Part shown: piece by piece, positions 9,239 through 18,429 of the stretch
How positions within the stretch are numbered: position 1 is the stretch's first letter
Layout: each line of letters opens with the position of its first letter
DNA from: CBDCYS01 sp965226185
GTDB lineage: Bacteria > Acidobacteriota > Terriglobia > Bryobacterales > UBA6623
Direction: 5' to 3'
Length of the DNA stretch: 64,000 nucleotides
Assembly: GCA_965226185.1 (NCBI GenBank)
Contig: CBDDCT010000005.1
Span: 1-64,000 of the forward strand
The notes under the pieces: generated by a model
The model's database searches: none
Told to the model about the DNA's origin: nothing
What the model saw: the letters and a program-made list of their open reading frames with translations, nothing else
Translations under genes and position numbers: made by a program

Positions 9239-9466
9239 CTAGTGTAGTGCGCCAATAGTACCGTAACGTATGGATTTCGGTTGGGGAAGAGGAAAGCCCG
9301 TTGAAACGGGCTGACAGATCTTGAGCGGCAGGGCTCACCAGCCGTAAAACGACTGGCCTGGAAACACCAAGCCGCGTGAACGCGGCTCAAATGGTCCGTA
9401 TCACGCCGCTAACCGGCACGGAAGCGACTCACCATACGTTACGGTCTGATTGGCGCACTACACTAG
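9239..9466. repeat. Palindromic element with 35-bp inverted ends
   Basis: Arms at 9239-9273 and 9432-9466 are complementary with two or three mismatches. The interior contains three short perfect hairpins of the form stem-GAAA/AAA-stem (near 9296, 9341 and 9371). CTAG flanks both ends. No coding frame is present. This is a MITE or clustered REP-like element. Confidence 0.7.
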
Positions 9467-9548
9467 TACGTAATAACCTTTTTGCTCTTGCTTCCCACTT
9501 GGAATGCTCCGGACTGGAAGATTCCAAGAAGAGGGGTAAAGGTATAGA

Positions 9549-11234
9549 CCAGGATTTCCATTTTGGATCTTGGCCTCCTCGATTCTACGTTCCTTCTCTC
9601 TTGAACGCAAGCCTTTCTTGACCGCAGGCACGCACCGGGCCGGACCGAAGTGCTTCCACTAGACCCTTTCGTTCTCCGAAGGGGACAATTCGTCGGTCGG
9701 AAGGCGGTTTTTCAGGCACTCCTCCGAGCTTCACTCCGCAGCATCCAGATTTCGCACTCGCGAGCGACCGTTCTACCCGCTCGGCAGCGGCAGCGCCCAG
9801 ATCCTGTGCAGCATGTCACCGAACAGCCTGCGGTTCAGATGCCCCTCGGCCAGCAGCAGCCAGTAATACCGCGCGTGCTGACCAGCCGACCGCCGGTCTT
9901 CATCAATCTGTGTTGCAAGCTCGTCAGCGACCAGCTCTTGACCAGCCGACCGCCGGTCTTCATCAATCTGTGCGGCAGTCCCAGCCGCCGCCACAAGTTG
10001 CCCAGGTTGTAGGCCAGCACGCTGAGTTGCAGTCGCACTTCGTTGGCCCGAAAGCGATGGCACGAAAGCCGTGTCCAGTGCGTGGCCTGCTTGCCTTCTT
10101 TAATCCATTGCTCGGCCGTGCCGCGCTTGTTGTAGAAGCGCACAACAGATTGACTCGGCAACGTCATGTTCGTCACGATAAAACCGACGCGCGGGAACAG
10201 CTCACCGAGATGATGCTCGACCTTGGCCACGATGCGTCGCGGCTTGGACCAACTCTCCGCCTGATAGCGGAAGCTCTTGTAGCGCACCAAGGGCTTCCGG
10301 GAGGGCCTGCCCGGCGGCCGAAACAGGATGTCTTCGATCGCCAATTCCAAGCTCTTGTTGGCCGGAATGCGAATGGCGTACTGCACTCCGCGTTCCTCCG
10401 AAAACTCATAAATCTCCGGCTTAGCAAAGGCCGCATCGCCCCGGAAGGTGACCTGTTTGCCCGCGGCCTGTTGGCGCTTGATCTCGGGCAGCAGCAACTC
10501 CTTCCAGTCCTCAGCGCTGTGCACGTTGCCTGGACGCAGCTTCGCCGCCAGGCAATCCCCATGCTGGTTGAACAACAACAGCGGGTGGTAGCAGACCGAC
10601 TCGAAATGGCCGTTGTAAGCACTGCCCTCTTGCTGGCCGTGGACAGGGCTTTCGGTCGAGTCCATGTCGAGAACGACGCGCTCGGAGTCGTCTTGCGTCT
10701 CGGCTTGCGCCACCAGCTCGCGGTTCACAGCCATCAGCCCCAGCAAGTTCTCCTCGCTCGCCAGCATCTCCGTCTCGAAGCTCTGCAGTCGCGAGGTCAG
10801 TGCCCCGCCGCGATCCCAGTTCCTCTTCGAGCCGATCAAGCGAAACGTCGGGTCAGCCGACACTCGGACGGCGTCGTTGAGGTCCTCGTAGCCTGCCAGC
10901 CGAGAGTAGACTGACTGCCGCAGCAGATCGGCCAGCGGGAACTTCTTGTTCAAGCCTTGCCGTGGGTCACTGAGATGTTCCTCGATCAGCTTCCCGAGCC
11001 CGAGTCGTTCGTCCAGCTCGCGGACGAGAATGAGCCCGCCATCGGAAGTGACACGCGATCCTTGGAAATCGACTTTCAATAAGCCGTTGAAGCTTAGCTG
11101 GAACGGCTTGTTTTCTTTTTCACCCATTGGGTGTTGATCTCCTCAGCGCCTTGAGTGCTTTCCAACCCGCATAAATAAAGGCGTCCGAGGCCACCCGATG
11201 GTTAGCAGAACCGAAACTAAAGTGGAAATCCGGG
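9549..11234 (-). mobile_element. IS1380-family element, copy 1
   Basis: It is nearly identical to the copy at 18430-20084. The ends are imperfect inverted repeats of the form CC(A/C)GGATTTCCA. A TAAAG motif follows the right end and occurs seven bases outside the left end, so the target duplication is not clean. Compared with copy 2 it has a roughly 30-bp tandem duplication around 9885-9970 and a 1-nt loss near 9871. Confidence 0.85.
9835..11127 (-). CDS. IS1380-family transposase, altered C-terminus
   Basis: The 430-aa frame starts at ATG 11127. The DDE core shows D in LDMDSTES near residue 150, D in FRGDAAFAKPE, and E in GTAEQWIKEGK. Compared with copy 2, a short in-frame duplication repeats HRLMKTGGRLV, and a 1-nt deletion then shifts the last codons so the normal end (LNRRLFGDML...) is lost. 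The catalytic residues remain, so activity is possible but uncertain. Confidence 0.85.
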   Translation of the reverse strand: MGEKENKPFQLSFNGLLKVDFQGSRVTSDGGLILVRELDERLGLGKLIEEHLSDPRQGLNKKFPLADLLRQSVYSRLAGYEDLNDAVRVSADPTFRLIGSKRNWDRGGALTSRLQSFETEMLASEENLLGLMAVNRELVAQAETQDDSERVVLDMDSTESPVHGQQEGSAYNGHFESVCYHPLLLFNQHGDCLAAKLRPGNVHSAEDWKELLLPEIKRQQAAGKQVTFRGDAAFAKPEIYEFSEERGVQYAIRIPANKSLELAIEDILFRPPGRPSRKPLVRYKSFRYQAESWSKPRRIVAKVEHHLGELFPRVGFIVTNMTLPSQSVVRFYNKRGTAEQWIKEGKQATHWTRLSCHRFRANEVRLQLSVLAYNLGNLWRRLGLPHRLMKTGGRLVKSWSLTSLQHRLMKTGGRLVSTRGITGCCWPRGI

Positions 11235-11344
11235 TAAAGTCAATGGTACTTGCATGGTACGAGAGGCACAGTACTTTTTACCCGGGGAGCTCAGTCCTGT
11301 TTGGGAGACGATCTGATTCATCGCCACGCTAAGACCCCACTACC

Positions 11345-11352
11345 GGACGCTC
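11345..11352. repeat. Target site duplication, right copy
   Basis: GGACGCTC matches 6095-6102 and marks the right insertion boundary of the 5.2-kb element. Confidence 0.8.
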
Positions 11353-12029
11353 GGGGAGACCTGTCAGCGCCGAGCTGCGCCACCTGTCATGGCAACCACG
11401 GCGCCGCGCCGCCTGGTGTTGGAGCAGTCGCCCAGGTTTGCGGCAGTTGTCACGTCGTCTTCCAGAATGCGTTCGAAGAGAGCCCGCACAAACCTGTATT
11501 CGAAGCCATGGAGCTGGCTGCCTGCATCGTTTGTCACGGCAATCACGAGATCTTGGCTCCGGCGCCCGGCATGCTGGGGGTCGGGGAGGAAGCTTCTTGC
11601 GTCCAGTGCCATTCGGAGGGTGAACAGGCCTACACCGTGGCCCGGTTGATGAAAGAACGAATCGACGAGCTGACCACGGAGCTTGCGGAATCGAAACGCG
11701 TTCTTGATGTTGCCGAGCAAGCTGGAATGGAGGTTTCCGATGGACGAATTCAATGGACTTCCGCCAATCAGGAACTGATCAAGGCCCGGGTGCAGGTTCA
11801 CAGCTTTCAGTCCGAACGGGTCAGCGAACCGATTGAGCAGGGGCTCCAGTTGGCTGTTCTCGGCCGACGGATTGGAACGGAAGCACTGGAGGAGAAAGAG
11901 TTTCGGCGCAGGGGTCTGGCTCTGTCGATGCTAACGATTCTCATAACGATGGCTGGCTTGTGGCTGGCGGTGCGCGCGCTGGAGTCTCGTGGCAATTACC
12001 CCGGTTCAGACGCCGCCGGAGGAGGCTGA
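11353..12029 (+). pseudogene. Nine-heme cytochrome c, 3' part
   Basis: This continues the reading frame broken at 6102. It has four CxxCH motifs (CATCH, CGSCH, CIVCH, CVQCH), then a predicted helical region (about 100 residues rich in E, K and Q), and a C-terminal transmembrane helix near 11925-11970. There is no start codon or signal peptide of its own; the open frame upstream to 11250 is element sequence. With the 5' part it forms a membrane-anchored nine-heme protein. Its stop lies one base before the next gene's ATG, so it belonged to the same operon. Confidence 0.88.
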
Positions 12030-12030
12030 A

Positions 12031-13149
12031 ATGAATCGCCTTGTTTGGGGGGCGTTGTTGCTGCTGTTCAGCGGGTCCCTGCTGCGGGGCGCCGACAGGC
12101 AGCGGGTCGACCACGCCGAAACATGCGGACGCTGCCACCGGGATATCCTGCTGGCGTGGAAGAAGTCCGCCCACGCCCATGCGATGGAAAACCCGCTGTT
12201 CCAGGATGCTCTCGAGCGTGCACAAGACCTTGCCGGAGGGCCGGTCCGCTCGACTTGCCTCGAATGCCACGCACCCTCTGTTCGTTACTCCGGGGACTTG
12301 GCGCTAAGGGCGAAGGTCACTTGGGAGGGGGTTACTTGCGATTTCTGTCATTCGGTGAAGGCGGTCCACTTCACGGAAAGGAATCCGAGCTACGAGGTTG
12401 CTTTTGACGGCGTCAAAACCGGCCCCCTGGGAGAGGTGTCGTCTCCGGCTCACGGCACTGCATTTTCCGAAGTCCATACATCGTCTCTTGTTTGCGCGGG
12501 TTGCCACGAGTATCGCAACTCCACGGGTTTTCTTGTCTTCGGCACGTACTCGGAATGGGCCCAGAGCCGCTACGGAAGAGAAGGAATCCACTGCCAGCAG
12601 TGTCATATGGGGGAGCGGGCGGGAAACGTGGTGGATCCCAAGATCAAGCGCGTCACTCGGGGGACCATCAACCTGCACGAGATGCCCGGAAGCCGTTCCG
12701 TCAGCCAATTGAATCAAGCGATACAAATCCGCTTGAACACCGAGCGCGAAGGCGAAGAACTGATCGTCAGGGTGCGAATTCGAAATCGGGGGGCCGGCCA
12801 CATGGTGCCCACCGGCTCCGCGCTGCGCCGCCTCAACCTGGAAGTCCGCGTAGGGGTGAACGGCAAATCATTGCTGCAACAGAGAAGCTATTCACGAACT
12901 GTTGTCGACAAGGCCGGCAAGGTGCTGGAGCGCGAGGAAGAGGTGATCATCATGGGGGCCCGGACCGTCAGTGACACACGGCTCAGGCCGGACGAAGAGC
13001 GCGAAGAGGTCTTTCGATTCCCCGTGCCGCCGGCAAAGGCGGCGCGAGTCAAAGCAACGTTGTCCTACCACTATTCCCCTCAACTGGAAGATCCGGACGC
13101 AACCAGCGTTAATTTCATTGTCTTGCCGCAATACGTTCCACCGGGATAG
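12031..13149 (+). CDS. Five-heme periplasmic cytochrome c (cytochrome c554-like)
   Basis: The 372-aa protein starts at ATG 12031 behind GGAGG and has a signal peptide (residues 1-20). Five CxxCH motifs are visible (CGRCH, CLECH, CDFCH, CAGCH, CQQCH), the first and second spaced as in cytochrome c554-like modules. A C-terminal domain of about 140 residues contains GAGHMVPTG and looks beta-rich. It follows the interrupted nine-heme gene by one base and completes the Rieske / cytochrome b / multiheme operon. It probably passes electrons onward in the periplasm. Insertions upstream in the operon may silence it by polarity. Confidence 0.87.
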   Translation: MNRLVWGALLLLFSGSLLRGADRQRVDHAETCGRCHRDILLAWKKSAHAHAMENPLFQDALERAQDLAGGPVRSTCLECHAPSVRYSGDLALRAKVTWEGVTCDFCHSVKAVHFTERNPSYEVAFDGVKTGPLGEVSSPAHGTAFSEVHTSSLVCAGCHEYRNSTGFLVFGTYSEWAQSRYGREGIHCQQCHMGERAGNVVDPKIKRVTRGTINLHEMPGSRSVSQLNQAIQIRLNTEREGEELIVRVRIRNRGAGHMVPTGSALRRLNLEVRVGVNGKSLLQQRSYSRTVVDKAGKVLEREEEVIIMGARTVSDTRLRPDEEREEVFRFPVPPAKAARVKATLSYHYSPQLEDPDATSVNFIVLPQYVPPG

Positions 13150-13687
13150 TAGGGCGGACTTCACGCGCGGAATCGATGCGCTGTCCATTCCGGGTCATTT
13201 CCCCCAATCGTAAAGCGCAAGAGAACCCAACTTCCGCCCTCCTTTCGAACCCCCGCGCCTCCGGCTTTGAACGCCCCACCGGAACTTCCGTGGCTGCGAA
13301 CATCCATGACAGTTCAATCAAGGGGGCGCTAGCGGATGGTCTTCTTCCACGTAGTTTTCTGGACGGACGCTATGTCGCCACGAATGGCGACACGGCACGC
13401 TAAAAGCGCGCGCCACGTCAGGCGACGCGCCCTCATTAGAGCTTGCGCCACTGTTGCGTCCGTCGTTGGACCGGCTGAAGCCGGCCCCTACCAGAAGAAG
13501 CCATCCGCGGGGGATGACCACAATATTCGGAGAGCAACTCGAAACTGTCCAGGCCTGGAAACGGTCGTGTTGGTCCGGTGATCTATTCCTTTCCGGTTTC
13601 TAATCGCAGTGTAGCAGGCGGCGTCAAGTGTTCTGGGGCTCCTTGGTTTGACGACGTTGAGAATAAAGGGTATAAAAATCTAAAATT
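13150..13687. other. Non-coding stretch before the group II intron
   Basis: No frame resembles a gene. The part from 13331 to 13596 is a dispersed repeat also found near 50.3 kb. The rest shows nothing I can name. Confidence 0.5.
13331..13596. repeat. Dispersed non-coding repeat, copy A
   Basis: Both ends match 50261-50520. The start shares AGCGGATGGTCTTCTT, and the last 90 bases are nearly identical (from GAAGCCATCCGCGGGGGATG through the GGTGATCT region). The middle differs. It contains a GTCGCCA...TGGCGAC hairpin that also occurs at about 50069. Confidence 0.75.
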
Positions 13688-14574
13688 GTGTGACTGGTCC
13701 GTGGCCTTTGGCTACAACGGGGGAGGGCGCGGACGCCCCCGCGCCGTCGATCCGCGTCGTCGAGAACTGGTTCGCCGAGTTCCGCGACCGCGAGCAGGAC
13801 TAACAGCCCGTGGTGCAAGTCCGAGGAAACGAAAAAAGGGACAGCCAGCCAATTTCCTTTCGGCGAAGCGCTGATTCTTAAACGGATTGGAAAAGCGGAA
13901 ATAGGTGGCAGTCCGAAAGCGCCGGGATAAACCGGCGGGGAGTAGGGGATGAAGGAGCCCCACAGTGAAGGAGTAGCGAACCACGCTGACCTCGAGTCAT
14001 GCGCCGGCGATGGCGACATCGCGGGTGAAGCGTTGACAGAGGCACTGGCGGGCCGCCTATTGAGCCGCGAAATACCTAGATTCGGGTGCCGACCTTGTGG
14101 ACAGAAGGGGAAGGCCATATCAACCGTCGCGCTATCGCAAGCGGCGTGCGAACCCGGCGCGGTCGGAGACCCCGTGCACGTCAGGAAACTCCCTGCGCGA
14201 GAACCGGGAGACCTCGGAGGCGCCTGCCGCGAAGTGGCAGGCCGGTGGGGGAAGGCGACGGCCGCACGCCCCACGCGTACGCCGCCGAGGAGTCGGACCG
14301 GGCCGTAGTACCCGCGAAGGGTCCGAACAAGGGCGGGCAACCGTCGGCGGAGGATCTGGAGGGAAGGGCCGGGACCGAGGAGAACGTCGTCGGGTGCGCC
14401 ACGGACCGCACACAGAGGCGGACAGGCCGTGCCCCAAGCGCTGGACGGCGTGCGGAGCGGAAGCTGTTGTCGGGCTTGCGCTGACGCCATCATCCGAGGT
14501 AAGAGCCGTATGAGTCAACGCTCACGTACGGATCTGTGCGGGGGGTGCCGGGCGACTGGCATCCCTACCGCGAC
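13688..14574 (+). ncRNA. ORF-less group II intron
   Basis: The 5' end GTGTGAC fits the GUGYG consensus. Domain V is recognisable at 14503-14534 (starts GAGCCGTATGAG, closes CTCACGTACGG), followed by a domain VI hairpin ending near CTACCGCGAC at 14574. Domain I-type motifs lie around 13911-13990. No reverse transcriptase frame exists in its roughly 890 bases, so splicing or mobility would need a maturase in trans. The last bases of domain V read GATC rather than the usual GTTC. Boundaries are approximate. Confidence 0.7.
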
Positions 14575-14636
14575 CTACTTTCCCTATTTTCCCTGTTTTC
14601 CTATTTTTCCATTTTCCTCAGCGAATTAGCGAGCGC

Positions 14637-17309
14637 CTATTCATAACGAAGACTGCGCAACGGATCGAGTCGGGCCGCTTGCACAGCGGGCCAGAGGCCT
14701 CCGCCTAGACCGACTGCCGACAGCAGCGCAGCCGAGGCCGCGAAGATGATTGGGTCGGTGGCAGATACTTCGAATAACAGTGACTCAATCAGCCGAGCGC
14801 CAACGAACGCCGCCGCTAAGCCGACGACAACGCCGGCAAGCGTCACGAGGAGACTAGCCCGAAGGACGAGCCGTACGACCGCGGCGCGTCCCGCGCCAAG
14901 TGCAATCCGCAGCCCAATTTCGCGTGTACGTGCTCGAACCATATGTGCCGCAGCTCCGTAGAGGCCAATCGCGGCAAGCAACACGCCAAGCAGTCCGAAG
15001 GCCACAGAGAGCTGCGAGACCAGCCTTTCGCGGCGCAGTGATTTCTGAACACCGCCCTCTAGAGTGCCACTGACGACGGGAACGCCTTTCGCCAGTGAAT
15101 CTAGGACGGCTCGAATCTCCGCCTCTGCGACGGAAGGATCAACCCCCGGGTTGACGCTTGCCACTATAGGAGGGGAACCGCGCGTCGATAGCGGCCTGTA
15201 AACCAACTCCCGCGGCGGCTCACGCAGGTCTCCATAGGCGGAATTCCCTACAACCCCGACGATCGACAATGGCGGAGTTCTCCGGCCTATCCGCACGCTC
15301 GTTCCCAAAGGGTCCCTGTCGTTGAGGTAGTGCCGAGCGAACTGCTCATTCACGATGCCGATGGTAGGGAATTCTCTCACCGGCCGGTCGTGCTGGTCGA
15401 AGTCCCGTCCCGAGATCAGAGGGATTCCCATCGTTTCAAAGTATTTCGGAGCGACGCTAAGCGTAAAAACGGTCGTGTTCTCGTCCGGAGCGGGGTTGTA
15501 GCCCGACACAGTGACGCTGCCCCAACTCCACTCGAAACCCCCTCCCAGTAAGATAGGTGACCCAAAGCCTACACTGGCCGAGTGAATTTTCGGCGATCCG
15601 TTCAGACGCTCGATTGCCTGTTTCATCACCGCCGGAATGCGATCGCGAGAGAATCCCACCTTCCAAAACTCCGGCCAGCCGTACGCCACCGTTCCGCGCT
15701 CTAGGCCACCTGAAGTGCGGTTTAAATTCCACAGCGTCGTGGCAAACAGCGCGGCGCAAACGACCAATACGAGCGTCGCTGCTACTTGCGCGCCTAAGAT
15801 GACCTCCGATAGCCGGCCGCGACGTCCAACGACGGAAACGGAACTTTCCTTGATGACGCACTGAATCCCAACTCGCGAGGCTCGGAGCGCCGGGAGCAGC
15901 CCGAATAGGAGGCCGGTGACCAGCGTCAGCGCGAGGGCGACGCCGAGTACGGCGCCATCCGCCTGAAACTGAAGCCAGCCTCGGTCCGCTTCATCGACAA
16001 AAAAGAGTAGAGAGCGGGCGATCCATCGAGCCAACAGTATTCCCGAGACGCCTCCCAAGACGGAGTAGAGGAGACACTCGGTCATCCACTGCCGAATCAC
16101 GTGTCCACGGCTCGCGCCAAATGCGAGCCTCACGCTCGTCTCCCCGGATCGCTCGATGCCCCTCACGATCAAAAGCGACGCCAAGTTGGCACAGGTGATT
16201 AGGAGCACCACCACCACGAGACCCATCAGGGCGTACATTCCGCTCGAGAGCTCCAACCGCAGCGGCGACAATCCGCCACTACCATCTTCTAACTCAAGAA
16301 ACGCCTGCGAGGCGGCGGCCCCGGACTGTGTCGGAGAATGGAAACTCGGCCAACGCTCGCGCAGGCGGGCTTGCGCCGCAGGCAGTGCGATGTCCGGCTG
16401 CAAGCGGCCCATAGTCATGAAGTTCATCCGGCCTTCCCGTTTGGTTGAGCCAGTCTCAGAGCGCTCGTGCGAAAGGAAAGGGACATAGGCGTCGACCGTG
16501 ACGCCGGGCTCCATGCCGAAGAATTCCGGCGGAACCACGCCGACGATTTGAAACGTCAGACCTCGAACACGAATGGTGCTGCCCAGCACACCCTCGTCCG
16601 CCGCATACATCACGTTCCACAGGCGGTGGCTGATGACGGCGGTCTCCCCCGAGCCGATGCGATCGTCGTGGGGCTGTAACAGGCGGCCCAGAACTGGCCG
16701 GACACCTAGCGTCTCGAAATAGTTGCCCGTCACCCACGCAATTTCGACGGGCCGGGATTCTTGTCCAGAGGTCAGCGGTTGGATGGAACGCGACCAGCCA
16801 AATAGTGTCTCGAACAGATCGAAATTGTCACGCAGCCTTTCGAACTTTGCATAAGACAGCCCATCTCGGCGTCCGCTGCTGGAGTAAAGAACCACATGGT
16901 GCAGCCTCTCAGCATCCGCCACGGGCAACGGAGTGAGCAGCAGACGATCGAGCAAGCCGAAGATGGCCAGGTTGGCGCCGATACCGAGCGCTAGAGAAAG
17001 GACCGCGACGACAGAGAATCCCGGTCGTTTGCGTATCGAACGCCCGGCATAGCGGAGGTTCCTCGAAAGCTCGTCCAGCCACGCCGTGCCTCGTGCTTCG
17101 CGGCACTCCTCTTTCATCTGATCCAGCCCGCCGAAGGCCAGACGTGCTTGCCGGGCCGCCTCCTCACGCGACATGCCGGACGCAAGGTTCTTTTCCACCT
17201 GCTGGTCGAAGTGAAACCGCAACTCTTCATCGAGATCCTTCTCGACGGCTTTGCGCCGGAAGAGCGCCCGCAGGCGATAGAGCAAGTCATTGAGCATTTC
17301 TCGGAGCAT
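14637..17309 (-). CDS. ADOP-type ABC transporter permease (duplicated FtsX/MacB-like)
   Basis: The 890-aa protein starts at ATG 17309, six bases after AGGAGG. The N-terminal 80 residues are the Acidobacterial permease prefix (RALFRRKAVEKDLDEEL, then EAARQARLAFGG). A MacB-like periplasmic domain and an FtsX membrane block follow, and the whole is repeated in the second half, giving eight predicted membrane helices. Such proteins lack their own ATPase and are usually paired with a PadR regulator, as here. Their role is thought to be export or envelope stress; the substrate is unknown. The gene ends close to the group II intron. Confidence 0.92.
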   Translation of the reverse strand: MLREMLNDLLYRLRALFRRKAVEKDLDEELRFHFDQQVEKNLASGMSREEAARQARLAFGGLDQMKEECREARGTAWLDELSRNLRYAGRSIRKRPGFSVVAVLSLALGIGANLAIFGLLDRLLLTPLPVADAERLHHVVLYSSSGRRDGLSYAKFERLRDNFDLFETLFGWSRSIQPLTSGQESRPVEIAWVTGNYFETLGVRPVLGRLLQPHDDRIGSGETAVISHRLWNVMYAADEGVLGSTIRVRGLTFQIVGVVPPEFFGMEPGVTVDAYVPFLSHERSETGSTKREGRMNFMTMGRLQPDIALPAAQARLRERWPSFHSPTQSGAAASQAFLELEDGSGGLSPLRLELSSGMYALMGLVVVVLLITCANLASLLIVRGIERSGETSVRLAFGASRGHVIRQWMTECLLYSVLGGVSGILLARWIARSLLFFVDEADRGWLQFQADGAVLGVALALTLVTGLLFGLLPALRASRVGIQCVIKESSVSVVGRRGRLSEVILGAQVAATLVLVVCAALFATTLWNLNRTSGGLERGTVAYGWPEFWKVGFSRDRIPAVMKQAIERLNGSPKIHSASVGFGSPILLGGGFEWSWGSVTVSGYNPAPDENTTVFTLSVAPKYFETMGIPLISGRDFDQHDRPVREFPTIGIVNEQFARHYLNDRDPLGTSVRIGRRTPPLSIVGVVGNSAYGDLREPPRELVYRPLSTRGSPPIVASVNPGVDPSVAEAEIRAVLDSLAKGVPVVSGTLEGGVQKSLRRERLVSQLSVAFGLLGVLLAAIGLYGAAAHMVRARTREIGLRIALGAGRAAVVRLVLRASLLVTLAGVVVGLAAAFVGARLIESLLFEVSATDPIIFAASAALLSAVGLGGGLWPAVQAARLDPLRSLRYE

Positions 17310-17318
17310 GGAAGCCTC

Positions 17319-17651
17319 CTAGGCAAGATCGAGAACGTGTCCTACGGCGACGGTCAGTTTGCGCCAGGTGTCGGTTTCGGCTTCGAGCTGTTTGCGCCCG
17401 CTACGGGTGAGTTCGTAGAACTTGGCGCGGCGGTTGTTTTCGGATGCTCCCCAGTGGGCCTTGATCCAGCCACGGCGCTCCAACCGGTGAAGAGCGGGGT
17501 AGAGCGAGCCCTGCTGCACGCAAAGCACGTCTTGGGAGACCTGCTGGATCCGCTCGGAAATCGCCCAGCCGTGACGCGGTCCGAGCGCGACCGTGCGGAG
17601 GATCAGCAGGTCCAAGGTGCCTTGTGGAAGACCGATGCGATTCTCTGCCAT
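17319..17651 (-). CDS. PadR-family transcriptional regulator
   Basis: The 110-aa protein is a PadR winged helix: LPQGTLDLLILRTVALGPRH at the start, a recognition region with QGSLYPALHRLERRGWI, and the wing NNRRAKFYELTRSG. The ATG at 17651 gives the family length; the upstream in-frame extension is not conserved. The permease gene starts nine bases after its stop, forming a two-gene operon. It probably represses the operon until a ligand binds. Confidence 0.92.
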   Translation of the reverse strand: MAENRIGLPQGTLDLLILRTVALGPRHGWAISERIQQVSQDVLCVQQGSLYPALHRLERRGWIKAHWGASENNRRAKFYELTRSGRKQLEAETDTWRKLTVAVGHVLDLA

Positions 17652-17663
17652 TTGCGTTCCCCT

Positions 17664-17675
17664 TGTACTTCTACA
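17664..17675. promoter_or_regulatory. Candidate PadR operator
   Basis: TGTA-CTTC-TACA is a dyad 13 bases upstream of the padR start, within a CCCTTGTA...TACAGGG context. PadR proteins often bind TGTA-N-TACA type dyads near their own promoters. Assignment is by position and symmetry only. Confidence 0.45.
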
Positions 17676-17691
17676 GGGAGATCTTAGCATG

Positions 17692-18388
17692 CCTCTTGTC
17701 GAAGCGAAAGGGCACGAATCGTGGGGTAGATCGGTAGATCGGGGGGAGATCGGGGGGAGATCGGGGACAGCTCCCGAACCTCCGAACCTCGGCTCATCGG
17801 GAAAGCGGGGACGCTACGACTTTTCGATGGACGCATGGCAAAGCCAACCGAGCAGCGAAAGGGAAACACGACCAAAGCGAACCCAACTCCTCAGCAATCC
17901 GCTGCCCCAAACCTCCTCAACGCCTTCAGCAGCGCCGGCCGGCTACCTCGGGAGCGTGCCCCGCCAGCATTCGCGTCCGAAATGATAGCGGTCGGCTCTC
18001 ACCCGATCCAGCCTTGACTTCCCCTGGATGCCCAACGCTCGCACGCCAAGCAGCGACGAACCGCTGACCAGCGATCTCCCCACCCAACGGCCGAACCGGC
18101 TACCGGCGCGCCACTTTGGCCCCAAAACACCGCTCCCCCCCAGAACCGCAAATCATCCCAACTCAGTCACGGATAAATCATAAATATAGTCCCTTTGTTT
18201 TCAACAGAATTACCCGCCGCCCGCAAGGAATCCCAAGATCGGCTTGTTATCCTAAAAGCGACAAGACCAACAATGACTCAGTTGCAACATAAAGGAGAGG
18301 ACAACAATTCCACGGCCCCAGCGGGGCCCAAAAGCCAGAATACCTCTCACAGACTCTCAAATACTCTCATTGAAAAAAGTCAACCCTT
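17692..18388. other. Non-coding stretch
   Basis: No credible gene. Near 17729-17766 the phrase GGGGGGAGATC is repeated in tandem. From about 18170 onward the base composition becomes clearly more AT-rich than the surroundings, which suggests foreign or regulatory DNA upstream of the broken HTH gene. Confidence 0.45.
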
Positions 18389-18424
18389 ATGAATGAGCAA
18401 CTTACAACCAAACAGAACAAGACC

Positions 18425-18429
18425 ATTGA
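18425..18429. repeat. Target duplication of IS1380 copy 2
   Basis: ATTGA precedes the left end at 18430 and recurs at 20085-20089 after the right end. Five bases fits the IS1380 family. Confidence 0.8.

Larger units (their letters stand above)
6103..11344. mobile_element. 5.2-kb inserted element with IS1-like termini and nested cargo
   Basis: The ends are perfect 16-bp inverted repeats: GGTAGTGGGGTCTTAG at 6103-6118 and its complement at 11329-11344. The similarity extends imperfectly about ten bases further inward. An 8-bp direct repeat flanks them. Inside lie a transposase C-terminal fragment, a secreted-protein gene, a truncated priA, an IS1380-type MITE, a palindromic element and a full IS1380-family copy. 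Either an IS1-like element captured DNA, or two IS1-like copies formed a composite and one transposase was lost. No intact IS1-like transposase remains, so it cannot move on its own. Confidence 0.75.

Noticed and set aside
9650..10914. Long plus-strand frames opposite the IS1380 transposases
   Set aside because: They mirror the transposase on the opposite strand and show no protein family features.
13949..14518. Several overlapping Arg/Pro-rich frames on both strands
   Set aside because: They lie within the group II intron RNA and reflect its GC-rich structure, not proteins.
14637..17309. Possible MacB ATPase partner for the permease
   Set aside because: No ABC ATPase motifs occur nearby; the protein is an orphan permease of the ADOP type.
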